Source of the DNA: Ahaetulla prasina
Taxonomy: Eukaryota > Chordata > Lepidosauria > Squamata > Colubridae
Direction of reading: 5' to 3'
Assembly (NCBI RefSeq): GCF_028640845.1
Contig: NC_080539.1
Location: forward strand, 179,937,459-180,001,458
DNA: 64,000 bases
Part shown: piece by piece, positions 47,401 through 52,507 of the stretch
Layout: every line of letters begins with the position of its first letter
How positions within the stretch are numbered: position 1 is the stretch's first letter
The notes under the pieces: generated by a model
Told to the model about the DNA's origin: nothing
What the model saw: only the letters and a program-made list of their open reading frames with translations
Databases searched by the model: none
Translations under genes and position numbers: made by a program

Positions 47401-49633
47401 GGAACTTCTCTCTAGCAGAGTGTGTGCTTTGGGCTATTCTCTGTATGATATTTATATGGTGGCTATCATATGTGGCTTTTTAGATATTGATTGGGATGTT
47501 GATGGCTGGCTATTAAGTTGTTGGCTGTTATTTCCTTGTGTTTGCATTTTACCAAAGGGTCTTTTCAGTCTGCCTTACTTGTTGTAATCTCATACATTGT
47601 TTCTCGTGTGAGTTAATCAGGAAATAAAAAATGTTAAAGAGTGAAGAAATAAATTAAAGGAAAAGGGAAGACGTTGTCAGGATATTTAGCAAAGCTAAAA
47701 GAAAAATTAAAAAATAAGCTCCAAATAGTTTACAAATTAATAAAATACAAAAACTCTGTAGTGAAAGTCCAATATTGATGTAAATCAAAGAAAAACTTCA
47801 TTTTCCAAAAGCATGTTGTGTTTCCATATGGAAAAGCAAAAATTATTTAAAACAACAACATAAATCAGAAGGAGAAAGGGGAAAAAAACATATATTCCAG
47901 CAGGGGCTTGAAGTAAATCAGCATTAACCAGCCAGTCAACTTTTAAAGACAAAAAGCAAAGTAAAATAATAAATTCAAAAAACGAAAGCTAAAACCCAGG
48001 CATACCTAGAAAACAAATTGCTGAAAGAAAGATGGTGTTCAGTGACTTTTCAACTGATCCCACAATGAACTGAAATCTTCAAGACTCCTCTTCCCAAGTG
48101 GGTTGTCCAATGCCCTGTTTTAGGTCATTCCTAAACCCTCCCATTCAAATTTAGAGAGCAACACTGCCAGAGAACCACTTTTGGCACCAAAATCAGCAGA
48201 TTGTTGGCAGAAAAAGGAAAAATTCCTACTGTTCAGCAACCATCTTTAGGAGGAGCCTCAGGATATTAGGTTCATATATAGGACTAATGAAATGTGATAT
48301 CTAGATAGTTAAAAGAGGGACATTCCATTTGTTAGCATTAATTTTCTATCTTTTTTGACATTATTTTCAAATTTAGAAATTTGCTGCCATCTAGTAATTG
48401 GAAAAATACTCTATCTCCATTCCTGTAAGAACTGCCACCTCACCTCTACCAGTCTGCCGTGAAACCTAGGGAGAGGGAGAAAGGGAGAGAGGGTGCTTGG
48501 TGTGAGTGAAAGGTACAACAATGAAGGTGCCTCTCCAGGATAGCATTTCAAGGTTTCTTCACAATGTGAAGAATGCAGCAGCAAGCCAGCCTACAATCAG
48601 GGTCCATCTTTTTGGAGATTGATTGATGGGGGGCAGCAATGTTAAGTGCCTAAAGGGGAAAGGTGGAATTGGCTTTCCAATTGGCCTTGGAATTGTAAAT
48701 GGAAATTTGAGTTCTGGGTTTGCTTTTACTGCAGTTCAAAGGTGGTTTTTCAAGAGGCAACTGGATTTTCTTTGAAAGAAAAACCAGAAAGTCCAGTTGC
48801 CTCTTGAAAAAGCCCCTTTGGGACCACCATAACCTGGATTATTGAGAATCTCCATAGACATTACTGCAGTTCACTTGACTTCTAATAAAACTGTACCTTT
48901 TGCAAAAAAATAGAGCCAAGGATCATTTTTATTTAGAAGTGCAAGCCGAGGCAGGACTGACAATTCTTTTATTACATTTTTATTTCTATCCATATAATAA
49001 CAATAATAATAACAATAACAATAACAACAACAACAACAACAACAACAACAATAATAATAATAAAACAACAACAACAACAACAGAGTTGGAAGGACCTTGG
49101 AGGTCTTCTAGTCCAACCCCCTGCCCAGGCAGGAAACGTTACACCATTTCAGACAAATAGTTATCCAACATTTTCTTAAAAATTTCCAGTGTTGGAGCAT
49201 TCACAACTTCTGCAGGTAAGTTGTTCCACTGATTAATTGTTCTGTCAGGAAATTTCTCCTTAGTTCTAAGTTGCTTCTCTCCTTGATTAGTTTCCACCCA
49301 TTACCCAATGATATATATGTGGTATATCATTGCTTTTCTGTGTGCTGCTCCCTCTGTGGCCATGGGACATTGGGAAATCCTGTGAAATCAATTTAAGAAA
49401 CCAATAAACACAGGGTTGTTTTTTCTCTTCATCTATGCTTTCTTCCAGGTCGGAGAGTATGTGCAGGTGAGAATCTTGCCAAAATGGAGCTCTTCCTTTT
49501 TTTCACCAGCCTCCTGCAGAAATTTACTTTCCAGCCACCCCTGGGAACATCAAAAGATGAATTGGACCTGACTCCTGCTGTTGGACTTACCTCCATTCCC
49601 ATGCCTTTCAAGACTTGTGCTGTGTTACGCTAA
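15174..49633 (+). CDS. CYP2K-like: Complete CYP2K-like cytochrome P450 gene B, nine exons, 496 aa
   Basis: An ER-anchored heme-thiolate monooxygenase (oxidises lipophilic substrates with O2 and electrons from P450 reductase). Exons: 15174-15356, 15753-15915, 19396-19545, 23776-23936, 24500-24673, 25122-25269, 33886-34070, 44448-44589, 49449-49633; 1491 nt including TAA. All introns are GT-AG, with the CYP2 phase order 0,1,1,0,0,1,0,1. Landmarks: hydrophobic anchor at residues 5-21 followed by basic KK, LPPGP hinge 34-38, WxxxR 125-129, I helix AGTET 303-307 with Thr307, ExxR 359-362, heme loop F433 to Cys440. Two oddities: Val308 follows the I-helix Thr where Thr or Ser is usual, and Leu414 replaces the PERF-like proline kept in gene A. 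No frameshift or stop. Introns 6 (8.6 kb) and 7 (10.4 kb) are nearly all transposons. CYP2K is my best subfamily match; the substrate is unknown. Confidence 0.93.
15753..15915 (+). CDS. CYP2K-like: Gene B exon 2
   Basis: 163 nt, the standard size for CYP2 exon 2. Encodes [16 protein letters not shown] through TTKGF. The acceptor is CTCCAG and the donor GTGAGT. Confidence 0.93.
16396..17698 (-). mobile_element. L1 copy with ORF1 remnant, perfect 17-bp TSD
   Basis: Flanked by the 17-mer TTGGCTTCTACATTTTC at 16379-16395 and 17699-17715. The interior carries a - strand ORF (17041-17397) rich in Glu, Lys and Gln, consistent with the coiled-coil start of an L1 ORF1 protein. At 1.3 kb it lacks ORF2 and seems internally deleted. 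A T-rich, C-run start on the + side marks the LINE 3' end. Confidence 0.75.
17722..18125 (+). mobile_element. CR1 LINE 3' end, split by a MITE
   Basis: Matches the end of a CR1: AAGGAGAAACTTCCTAACAG, AATCAGTGGAACAGCTTGC and GGACTAGAT near the terminus. The same 3' part occurs at 29700-30236, 44748-45248, 49084-49302 (-) and 58200-58400. It is 5'-truncated as usual. Confidence 0.8.
17873..18017 (+). mobile_element. hAT-like MITE inside CR1, perfect 8-bp TSD
   Basis: 145 bp starting CAGTAGTAGGATTCAAATCC, flanked by GTGCTTCA at 17865-17872 and 18018-18025. The right terminus ends CCGGGGAGATCTG, which has lost most of the inverted repeat. The CR1 text continues without loss across the insertion, giving a clear before-and-after picture. 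Confidence 0.85.
18360..18719 (+). mobile_element. Sauria SINE, perfect 11-bp TSD
   Basis: The tRNA-like head has GTGGTGGCTCAGGGTCTAGG (A box) and GCGGTTCAAATCCC (B box) 50-60 bp apart. The tail GGAACCTTTACCTTTACTTT resembles the Bov-B 3' end, as in Sauria SINEs, which Bov-B mobilises. It is flanked by AAGAGAAGATA at 18349-18359 and 18720-18730. Confidence 0.9.
19396..19545 (+). CDS. CYP2K-like: Gene B exon 3
   Basis: 150 nt, the standard size. Encodes [15 protein letters not shown] (WxxxR, C helix) to METYA. The acceptor is TTTTCAG and the donor GTGGGT. Confidence 0.93.
19546..20255 (+). other. 5' part of gene B intron 3
   Basis: AT-rich intron with no coding sequence or repeat that I can name. 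Confidence 0.5.
20256..20712 (+). mobile_element. LINE endonuclease fragment (CR1 superclade)
   Basis: The + strand reads [20 protein letters not shown] and NSDHSMIDF in order, the last blocks of an apurinic-type LINE endonuclease (GDxN and SDH catalytic motifs), interrupted once near 20480. It ends at TLYIP* before an A-rich stretch. The protein type fits the LINE at 52508-52985. Confidence 0.7.
21058..23133 (+). mobile_element. 2.1 kb GC-rich hAT-like element, perfect 8-bp TSD
   Basis: The left end TAGTGGTGGGATT and right end GAATCCCACCTCTG are inverted copies, and CCTACATA flanks both sides (21050-21057 and 23134-23141). Next to each terminus lies AACAACCGGTTC or GTTAACAACCAGTTC, as in the 137-bp MITE at 29818. 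The interior 21500-23040 is strongly GC-rich (G/C words such as GGCAGCTCTGGGCTGGCAGC) in an AT-rich intron, and carries no transposase I can recognise. Its ORFs look non-coding. It may be a cargo-carrying relative of the MITEs. Confidence 0.82.
21283..21361 (+). repeat. Composite (CT)n(GT)n(GA)n microsatellite
   Basis: About 12 CT, 13 GT and 15 GA units in a row. The CT and GA arms are complementary, so the strand can fold back on itself with the GT run as loop. It lies inside the hAT-like element. A second TTTCTCTC array is at 21407-21446. Confidence 0.92.
23142..23775 (+). other. 3' part of gene B intron 3
   Basis: AT-rich intron between the hAT-like element and exon 4. No repeat or gene recognised. 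Confidence 0.6.
23776..23936 (+). CDS. CYP2K-like: Gene B exon 4
   Basis: 161 nt, the standard size. Encodes [20 protein letters not shown] through GSPAVL. The acceptor is TTGCCAAG (a weak pyrimidine tract) and the donor GTAATC. Confidence 0.92.
24500..24673 (+). CDS. CYP2K-like: Gene B exon 5
   Basis: 174 nt, one codon shorter than the common 177. Encodes [16 protein letters not shown] to ESFLVQQRE. The acceptor is TCTTTCAG and the donor GTAATG. Confidence 0.93.
25122..25269 (+). CDS. CYP2K-like: Gene B exon 6 (I helix)
   Basis: 148 nt, two codons longer than the common 142. Encodes the I helix with [14 protein letters not shown]; Thr307 is the conserved oxygen-activating residue, but the next residue is Val, not Thr or Ser. 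The acceptor is ACTTCAG and the donor GTAAGC. Confidence 0.93.
25570..26247 (+). mobile_element. CR1 LINE fragment (upstream RT part), split by a hAT-like element
   Basis: Matches the CR1 at 56150-56990: GATCTCAGAACTATTGACCC, TTCCTACCTTCAAAAA, AGCTTGACATCAA and ATAACCAGAAGCCCACATGG. It stops abruptly at 26247, where a different LINE tail begins. Confidence 0.75.
25797..26182 (+). mobile_element. hAT-like element, GTGATGGCAAACC subfamily
   Basis: 386 bp. The left end GTGATGGCAAACCTATGGCA and right end GTGCCGAAAAGATTCACCAA (then CCTGAC) are degenerate inverted copies. The flanks CTAGAACC (25789-25796) and CTAGAAGC (26183-26190) match 7 of 8. The uninterrupted CR1 at 56918 has the single-copy site CTAGAAGC, which confirms the insertion. 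Confidence 0.8.
26248..26347 (+). mobile_element. LINE 3' tail
   Basis: Same sequence as 6640-6790 (GGGGCGTGCATAAGAGCACAAA, then CCTGTCCTATTG and TTTCATTATATC). It is sandwiched between CR1 and the Ty3 element. Confidence 0.5.
26348..28241 (+). mobile_element. Ty3/gypsy chromovirus, 3' part (integrase, chromodomain, 3' LTR)
   Basis: In order: an integrase zinc finger (H-H-C-C; ...AGHFGFFKT and CVPCRQAKA), the first catalytic Asp in [11 protein letters not shown], the second in VVSDRGVQF, the Glu in DGGTEKVIG, then the GPFP module and a chromodomain ([18 protein letters not shown], about 27520-27580). The integrase changes frame near 26735 and has stops at 27300 and 27365, so it is dead. gag, protease, RT and RNase H and the 5' LTR are absent. 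The left edge joins a LINE tail, so the truncation happened before or during nesting. Confidence 0.88.
27691..28241 (+). mobile_element. 3' LTR of the chromovirus
   Basis: It starts TGTTGTGACC after the purine-rich GGGGAAGG region and ends AACAGAACA. It contains a TATA box TATAAATA (27986-27993) and AATAAA (28173-28178). Length is about 551 bp. There is no second LTR in the window to compare, so the right end is set by the CA dinucleotide before an AT run. Confidence 0.7.
28307..28340 (-). ncRNA. Hammerhead-like ribozyme core in a Penelope terminus
   Basis: On the - strand: CTGAAGA, then a 6-bp stem (GACGAA...TTCGTC) closed by TGAGGC, then GAAAC and GTC. That is the order of the catalytic core of a type I hammerhead (CUGANGA, stem II, GAAA, then the cleavage triplet GUC). 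Penelope elements are known to carry such ribozymes. The very short helix III would favour a dimer. Activity is not shown. Confidence 0.6.
29030..29063 (+). ncRNA. Hammerhead-like core, decayed copy
   Basis: The same motif on the + strand: CTGAAGA, stem GACGAA/TTCGTT (one G-U pair), GAAAC, but the triplet is ATC, not GTC. The change would abolish the usual cleavage site. Confidence 0.5.
29231..30236 (+). mobile_element. CR1 LINE, 3' part
   Basis: RT piece (GCATTTGACAAAGTAGACCA, i.e. AFDKVDHN) followed, after deletions, by the C-terminal stretch ([24 protein letters not shown]) and the 3' UTR to CCTCCAAGGTTCCTTCCAAC. A MITE sits at 29818-29954. It has many frame breaks. Confidence 0.8.
29818..29954 (+). 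mobile_element. 137-bp hAT-like MITE with perfect TIRs and TSD
   Basis: The left end CAGTGGTGGGATTCA and right end TGAATCCCACCACTG are perfect 15-bp inverted repeats, and GCTCAAAC flanks both sides (29810-29817 and 29955-29962). This is the cleanest member of the family. Its subterminal words AATTTAACAAC and GTTAACAACCGGTTC are shared with the 2.1 kb element. Confidence 0.95.
30237..31100. other. Intron 6 DNA with an old LINE-like remnant
   Basis: 30690-30715 and 30778-30805 repeat the phrase AATTTGGAGACCACTT with one change, a small local duplication. 30830-31020 resembles a worn inverted L2. No gene is seen. Confidence 0.45.
31101..33316 (-). mobile_element. 5'-truncated L2-clade LINE
   Basis: On the - strand: linker (33297-32677), RT with [32 protein letters not shown] and [13 protein letters not shown] blocks (32803-31970), then the C-terminal domain (31948-31391) and the CCGCCCTGAGTCC hairpin tail ending in a (TTTA)n array at 31107-31156. 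The catalytic YADD is intact. Frame breaks near 32680 and 31950, and no endonuclease. It is related to, but distinct from, the 34793-37668 copy. Confidence 0.85.
33480..33836 (+). mobile_element. L3-like LINE 3' UTR with (ATTCT)n reaching exon 7
   Basis: The 3' UTR starts near 33490 and has the conserved tail TATGTACACTGAGAACATATG and CAATCACACTTGGTCAATAAAG, then (ATTCT)n from 33770 to 33836. The array ends just 49 bp before exon 7 and so lies in the branch-point and pyrimidine-tract neighbourhood of that acceptor. Confidence 0.82.
33886..34070 (+). CDS. CYP2K-like: Gene B exon 7 (K helix)
   Basis: 185 nt, one codon below the common 188. Encodes [30 protein letters not shown] (ExxR at 359-362) and TFKGFFIPK. 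The acceptor is GGTTCTCCAG and the donor GTGACC. Confidence 0.93.
34200..34792 (-). mobile_element. L1 ORF1 fragment, left part of a nest
   Basis: The - strand 34772-34604 is open and reads like an amphipathic coiled coil ([20 protein letters not shown]...), as in L1 ORF1. The other half lies at 37670-38095, beyond an L2 inserted in the same orientation. A CORE-SINE splits it at 34373-34600. Confidence 0.6.
34373..34600 (-). mobile_element. CORE-SINE with L2-type tail
   Basis: In reverse complement: tRNA-like GGTTCAAGCCCCACCAG (B box), a core with CTTCCATCCTTTATAAGG and GGTAAAATGAGGACCCAGAT, and a 3' tail CCGCCCTGAGTCTTCGGAG-like hairpin shared with L2 LINEs, which would mobilise it. A second copy is at 53560-53785. 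Confidence 0.75.
34793..37668 (-). mobile_element. L2-clade LINE, near-complete ORF2 (EN and RT), two small deletions
   Basis: On the - strand: endonuclease (37607-36900) with [19 protein letters not shown] and WSDHFLL blocks, linker, RT (36280-35594) with [24 protein letters not shown] and YADDTQLY, and the C-terminal domain (35661-35017). Compared with the 31101-33316 copy, about 8 bp is missing near 36300 (between CCTTCGC and GCGAAGG) and 8 bp near 35608; both shift the frame. The 5' start of the EN is absent, and the left end runs into TTTA repeats. It is recent by look, but dead. Confidence 0.87.
37611..37668 (+). repeat. 20-bp unit, three copies, at the L2 truncation point
   Basis: The unit TCCACCCCTACCCTGGGCCC is repeated nearly three times. 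The first unit is in register with the LINE sequence (compare the reverse of 59966-59990); the others are extra. Confidence 0.88.
37669..38104 (-). mobile_element. L1 5' part (ORF1 start and 5' UTR)
   Basis: The - strand ORF (37870-37658) continues the ORF1 of 34200-34792 on the other side of the L2. 37870-38104 is AT-rich, 5'-UTR-like, with TCTAATAGTA units at 37898. The segment from 37768 on recurs at 39306. Confidence 0.5.
37768..38455 (+). repeat. Direct duplication, copy 1 (L1 5' part and Penelope)
   Basis: About 690 bp nearly identical to 39306-40050, an offset of about 1540 bp. The boundary lies at the shared word AGTGACTGTAGTTG. Copy 1 has two or three TCTAATAGTA units; copy 2 has about eight. 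Confidence 0.9.
38105..38753 (+). mobile_element. Penelope-like element, C-terminal ORF part and terminus
   Basis: + strand: [32 protein letters not shown] and [10 protein letters not shown], then the terminal region with CCAATCAGAGCACAGCCAAG. Its hammerhead-like core (38675-38705) is partly deleted: the GAAAC block is missing. It runs into a (TA)n array. Confidence 0.8.
38754..38829 (+). repeat. (TA)n microsatellite between Penelope pieces
   Basis: About 38 TA units, flanked on the left by a Penelope terminus and on the right by a Penelope RT segment. Confidence 0.95.
38830..39305 (+). mobile_element. Penelope RT N-terminal fragment
   Basis: + strand reading: [29 protein letters not shown], then, after a frame shift near 39080, [20 protein letters not shown] and [15 protein letters not shown]. 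These are RT motifs preceding and including RT1-2 of Penelope proteins. It stops at the boundary of duplication copy 2. Confidence 0.8.
39306..40050 (+). repeat. Direct duplication, copy 2
   Basis: Nearly identical to 37768-38455, differing by an expanded TCTAATAGTA array and scattered substitutions. The left junction follows a Penelope RT sequence at CACAAAGA|AGTGACTG. Confidence 0.9.
39430..39508 (+). repeat. (TCTAATAGTA)8 minisatellite
   Basis: A 10-bp unit in about eight head-to-tail copies, against two or three at the paralogous place (37898). It is an expansion that followed the local duplication. Confidence 0.93.
40345..40620 (+). pseudogene. Penelope GIY-YIG endonuclease domain (broken frame)
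   Basis: Encodes [16 protein letters not shown], then, in a second frame, [20 protein letters not shown] and [11 protein letters not shown]: the GVY..YIG pair, the CxxC of the Penelope-type endonuclease and the conserved Arg. Such domains nick the target for RT priming. The frame is interrupted near 40441 and after 40600. Confidence 0.8.
41263..41295 (+). ncRNA. Hammerhead-like core, third copy
   Basis: CTGAAGA, GACGAA...TTCACG (stem II weakened by substitution and a 1-base loss), then GAAAC and GTC. The triplet is kept but the stem is worn. Confidence 0.5.
41391..41447 (+). repeat. (AT)n microsatellite at a Penelope end
   Basis: About 28 AT units directly after the Penelope terminus. Confidence 0.95.
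41501..42384 (-). mobile_element. 5'-truncated L3-like LINE with (AATAG)n tail
   Basis: On the - strand: the end of an RT ([17 protein letters not shown] near 42370, [18 protein letters not shown], the C-terminal stretch to LLNK near 41845) and the 3' UTR, ending in about 17 GAATA units at 41501-41588 (ATTCT on the sense strand). It is the best open L3 copy here (41837-42384), but is truncated 5'. Confidence 0.85.
42385..42450 (+). mobile_element. Half of a palindromic hAT-like MITE
   Basis: Matches the right half of the 55222-55356 element (GTGTTGAAGTCCAC and CAAGGTTGGAGACCCCTG). The left half is replaced by the L3 at 42384. Confidence 0.65.
42687..43590 (-). mobile_element. R4/Dong-like LINE, N-terminal ORF fragment
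   Basis: The - strand, read from 43588 to 42790, encodes [53 protein letters not shown] and [20 protein letters not shown]; the RGYxKR and LExxK-type blocks are those of the N-terminal region of R4/Dong elements. The frame shifts near 43380 and 43145. No RT follows. The clade is assigned from general resemblance. Confidence 0.5.
43606..44080 (-). mobile_element. R4/Dong-like LINE, C-terminal end and (TAA)n tail
   Basis: The - strand ORF 44089-43721 ends with [33 protein letters not shown] and [12 protein letters not shown], the conserved C-terminus of R4/Dong (and related restriction-like-endonuclease LINEs). It is followed by a short 3' UTR and a TAA-rich tail near 43606. It lies 5' of the N-terminal fragment on the same strand, so the two are separate copies or a rearranged one. 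Confidence 0.7.
44448..44589 (+). CDS. CYP2K-like: Gene B exon 8
   Basis: 142 nt, the same size as in gene A. Encodes [20 protein letters not shown] and EFYLEHFLD; the Leu codon CTT (44523-44525) stands where gene A has CCT (Pro). The acceptor is TTTTTAG and the donor GTAAAT. Confidence 0.93.
44748..45248 (+). mobile_element. CR1 LINE 3' end, absent from gene A
   Basis: Contains [16 protein letters not shown] coding end, then GAAGAGCAACAACAATGATT, GGGGCTGCCACAAAGAAG, AAGGAGAAATTTCCTAACAG, and ends GGACTAGAAGACCTCCAACT. Gene A has an uninterrupted ACAACATGTGTGGCC at the aligned site (about 1150). Confidence 0.85.
46196..48255 (-). mobile_element. L1 copy (5' UTR and ORF1 start; internally deleted), aged TSD
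   Basis: Flanks CCTAAGGATATAAGGTT (46179-46195) and CCTCAGGATATTAGGTT (48256-48272) agree at 15 of 17. The left edge is T-rich (poly-A on the - strand). The - strand near 47150-47280 has a weakly ORF1-like lead. Gene A lacks it. No ORF2 is left. Confidence 0.6.
48999..49083 (+). repeat. (AAC)n/(AAT)n microsatellite
   Basis: Mixed AAT and AAC units, directly next to an inverted CR1 end. Confidence 0.93.
49084..49302 (-). mobile_element. CR1 LINE 3' end, inverted
   Basis: Reverse complement of the CR1 3' end: CAGAGTTGGAAGGACCTTGG, CTTCTAGTCCAACCCCC, TGTTCCACTGATTAATTG and TTTCTCCTTAGTTCTAAG. Shared with 45000-45245 in opposite orientation. Confidence 0.88.
49449..49633 (+). CDS. CYP2K-like: Gene B exon 9 (heme loop and C terminus)
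   Basis: 185 nt to TAA at 49631-49633. Encodes [18 protein letters not shown] (Cys440), LDLTPAVGL and the KTCAVLR end. The acceptor is CTTCCAG. Confidence 0.93.
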
Positions 49634-50019
49634 TCTCACAGGAAAAAAAAGTATAATAAGCTGTTTTCCCCACCCCTGAAATGCCTTTAGTTTGACAAAA
49701 AGGCAAAAGTTTACAACAGAATTCAATATTGCCTATGTTTCATGCATTGTTTAAAACATGAATGGTAATGGTCTATAAACTCATGGAATGTTGATTCCAA
49801 TAGCAAAATATTGTAGGAAAATCATGAAAAGCAAAGTGCTTTTTCTTTTATTTGGGGCCATTTGTTTCCTTTGCCTTTTACTGTTTTTTGTCTTCTTCAG
49901 TTTTCTGTTTCTGATTTTAGCACCAGTTCTAAAGTTTAGCATCAACCAAAATGTTCAGGCATCTTAGTTGATGACTATTAAATCCTTCAGAATTTGAAAT
50001 CTTTGCATAAACTTCCATT
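49634..50019 (+). other. 3' flank of gene B, up to a Ty3 element
   Basis: Matches the gene A flank at 5705-5770. I see no clear AATAAA in this stretch. The nearest ATTAAA (about 50036) is already in the LTR, so where the transcript ends is open. Confidence 0.5.
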
Positions 50020-50396
50020 TGTCAGGCCTGGAAACCATATTAAACTTTAGGTTTCCAGACGCTGCCACATTTTTATCTTGAGGGGAGGAGGGGGGGTTGA
50101 GGGGTATGGTAACATTCTTCAAGCGGTCAAGGTCAGATGGCGTTCACGTCTGCAGGAAGAGTGGCAAGAAGTTACTCGAATGAACTGGAAGAACGTGGGA
50201 CCATGTGATCATCAGAGGGGTCAGGGGGGTGGGACTATTGGGGTTTGTATAACTGGGGAAACGAATCCGGAACTTCAGTTTTGGGAATTGCACTCATCGT
50301 GTGCCAATCTCCTCATGCTAGTAAAGGACTCTGAGAAAAAGAAAAAATGCCTCTGAGTCTCTTTTACGCAGAAGAGGTATTTCTGGAACCTTGACA
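50020..50396 (+). mobile_element. 5' LTR
   Basis: TGTCAGGCCTGG...CTTGACA, TG..CA ends. It contains GTTTGTATAACTGG (a possible TATA region) and begins 386 bp after the gene B stop. Confidence 0.93.
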
Positions 50397-52124
50397 TTAT
50401 TCCCAAAAACTCTAAAAACTTTCTTTTGCTAACGGTACCCTCTCCTCCTCTCAGAGGGGGCCCGTTAGAGGGGTGCTGGGCCCCAGTCTCCGCAACCTCC
50501 ACAGCGGTGCAAAGACCCAGTGAAGATGGAAGAGCAGCAAATTGAAAGCGTAGAAGGAGCCACGAAACAGGATTCTAACGATTTAGTAGAAGTCACCTAT
50601 TTCCCATCTGACAACAGGACCCGAAGCCCCGAAAAGGAAGAGCCTGCTTGTCCGCTTGGAGCACGCCCCAAGGACTCTGATTCATGGGTGAGCTGCCAGT
50701 CGGGAGAAAACATTTCCCGGGGAATGGAGAGCCCCTCCTCTTCTCAACCTCACTGGAGGGCAATAAAACCTGGAGAATCGGGAGAGTCCCTGGATTGGGA
50801 CCTGAGAAACCCCCTGAAATCCCAGTCTCTATTAGACCTCCCTGAAACTTTTGAGCGGCTAGAGGTGAGACCTCGAGAGCCTTTAGCTCAGCCTAGATTC
50901 ACCTTCCCTCCACCAGAGAGAGAGAAATTACTGAAGCTCGAAGCCGTTCCGATGAACGCAAGAGAACCCCCCCTCCCTCTTTCAAACGGCAGGAAATTCA
51001 GCCAGCACCAGAAGCTTGGGGGGGATCGCAACTCCCCCCTCCAATTGATCTTTCCCGCCAGCAGAGGCCTACACTGCCCCCAGCAGCTTCTATCCCGCCT
51101 GGGTGGGCGTTCTATCCGGGACAAGGGTGGATTCAGTATCAATGGCAACCAGCTAGTTCAGCCCCTTCCTTTCCTGTGGGCCACACGCCAATGGTTGTTT
51201 CATCTGCTGAAGCATCTCAAGGACTTAGTTCGGGTTTCCATCCGGAAACTAACGGAGTGGCTGAAAAACTTAATTCCATGGTGGAACAATACATACGGTG
51301 TTATGTAAATTACCAACAAGAAAACTGGTCCGACTTGTTACCATTTGCGGAAGTTGCATATAATAATGCGGTACACACCAGCACGGGGTTAACCCCTTTT
51401 CAAGTAACCAGCGGCATGGACTTCGTTCCAATGCCTGAACTCCTGCTCAACCCCCACTTCAGTCTCCCTAACAGACTGGATGAATTCATTAAAAAAAGGT
51501 TGGGAACATACAAAAAAGGCTTTAGCTGTAACAGCTCGAAATTACAAAGCCCAAGCTGACAAACACCGTTCCCTTCAACCCCCTTTTCGCATTGGAGATA
51601 AAGTCTTTTTGTCCACTAAGTATCTAAGATTACGAATACCCAGCAGGAAATTTGGTCCAAAATTTTTGGGTCCTTTCCCCATTGTAAAAATTATTAATCC
51701 GTAACGTCAACTCAAACTCCTCGCATGTTGGGAAGAATACACCCGCTATCCCATACCAGCTTACTAAAACCTGCTAGACAATCCCGCCTAAGGCCTCACC
51801 CTACCGCTCCCCCACCCCCCTTGATAATCCAAGGTGAAACCCACTATGAAATCAAGAAGATTCTTGACTCTAGACTCTACAGAGGTCAATTACAATACTT
51901 AGTCCACTGGAAGGGATACCCATTATCTGAGTCTACTTGGGTCAAAAGTTGGAAAGTGAATGCGGACAATTTAATTAAACAATTTCACGACACTTTCCTG
52001 ACAAACCTAAGAAACCTCTTGGAGAGGGAGGGGGTAGAAGGAATTGTGGACCATTGGCACTTTTCTTTATCGACTCTTTGTTTTTCTTTCCTAGGATATA
52101 GTTTCTTTTTCAAGAGGGGACGCC

Positions 52125-52501
52125 TGTCAGGCCTGGAAACCATATTAAACTTTAGGTTTCCAGACGCTGCCACATTTTTATCTTGAGGGGAGGAGGGGGG
52201 GTTGAGGGGTATGGTAACATTCTTCAAGCGGTCAAGGTCGGATGGCGTTCACGTCTGCAGGAAGAGTGGCAAGAAGTTACTCGAATGAACTGGAAGAACG
52301 TGGGACCATGTGATCATCAGAGGGGTCAGGGGGGTGGGACTATTGGGGTTTGTATAACTGGGGAAACAAATCCGGAACTTCAGTTTTGGGAATTGCACTC
52401 ATCGTGTGCCAGTCTCCTCATGCTAGTAAAGGACTCTGAGAAAAAGAAAAAATGCCTCTGAGTCTCTTTTACGCAGAAGAGGTATTTCTGGAACCTTGAC
52501 A
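52125..52501 (+). mobile_element. 3' LTR
   Basis: Same length as the 5' LTR with three transitions. It is preceded by a purine-rich tract, AAGAGGGGACGCC, fitting the polypurine primer site. Confidence 0.93.
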
Positions 52502-52507
52502 CCATTT

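Larger units (their letters stand above)
44590..49448 (+). other. Gene B intron 8
   Basis: 4859 bp. It aligns in blocks with gene A intron 8 (44600-44750, 45250-46190, 48272-48420, 49370-49448), interrupted by CR1 (44748-45248), L1 (46196-48255) and CR1 (49084-49302). 48420-48998 matches neither gene A nor a repeat I can name; 48745-48815 contains an imperfect inverted repeat (AAGAGGCAACTGGA and TCCAGTTGCCTCTT). Confidence 0.75.
50020..52501 (+). mobile_element. Internally deleted Ty3/gypsy chromovirus with two LTRs
   Basis: Two 377-bp LTRs (50020-50396 and 52125-52501) differ at three places, all transitions (A/G in TCAGATGG, G/A in AAACGAATC, A/G in GCCAATCTC). The target duplication CCATT is perfect (50015-50019 and 52502-52506). 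The 1.73 kb interior keeps the start of gag (about 50526-51190, acidic and Pro-rich) fused at about 51215 to the integrase C-terminal part (HPETNGVAEKLN to LTPFQV), then a GPFP region and a chromodomain (QYLVHWKGYPLSESTW, 51895-51945). Protease, RT and RNase H and the integrase N-terminal half are missing, and there are frame breaks near 51500 and 51705. It could only move with help. Confidence 0.92.
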
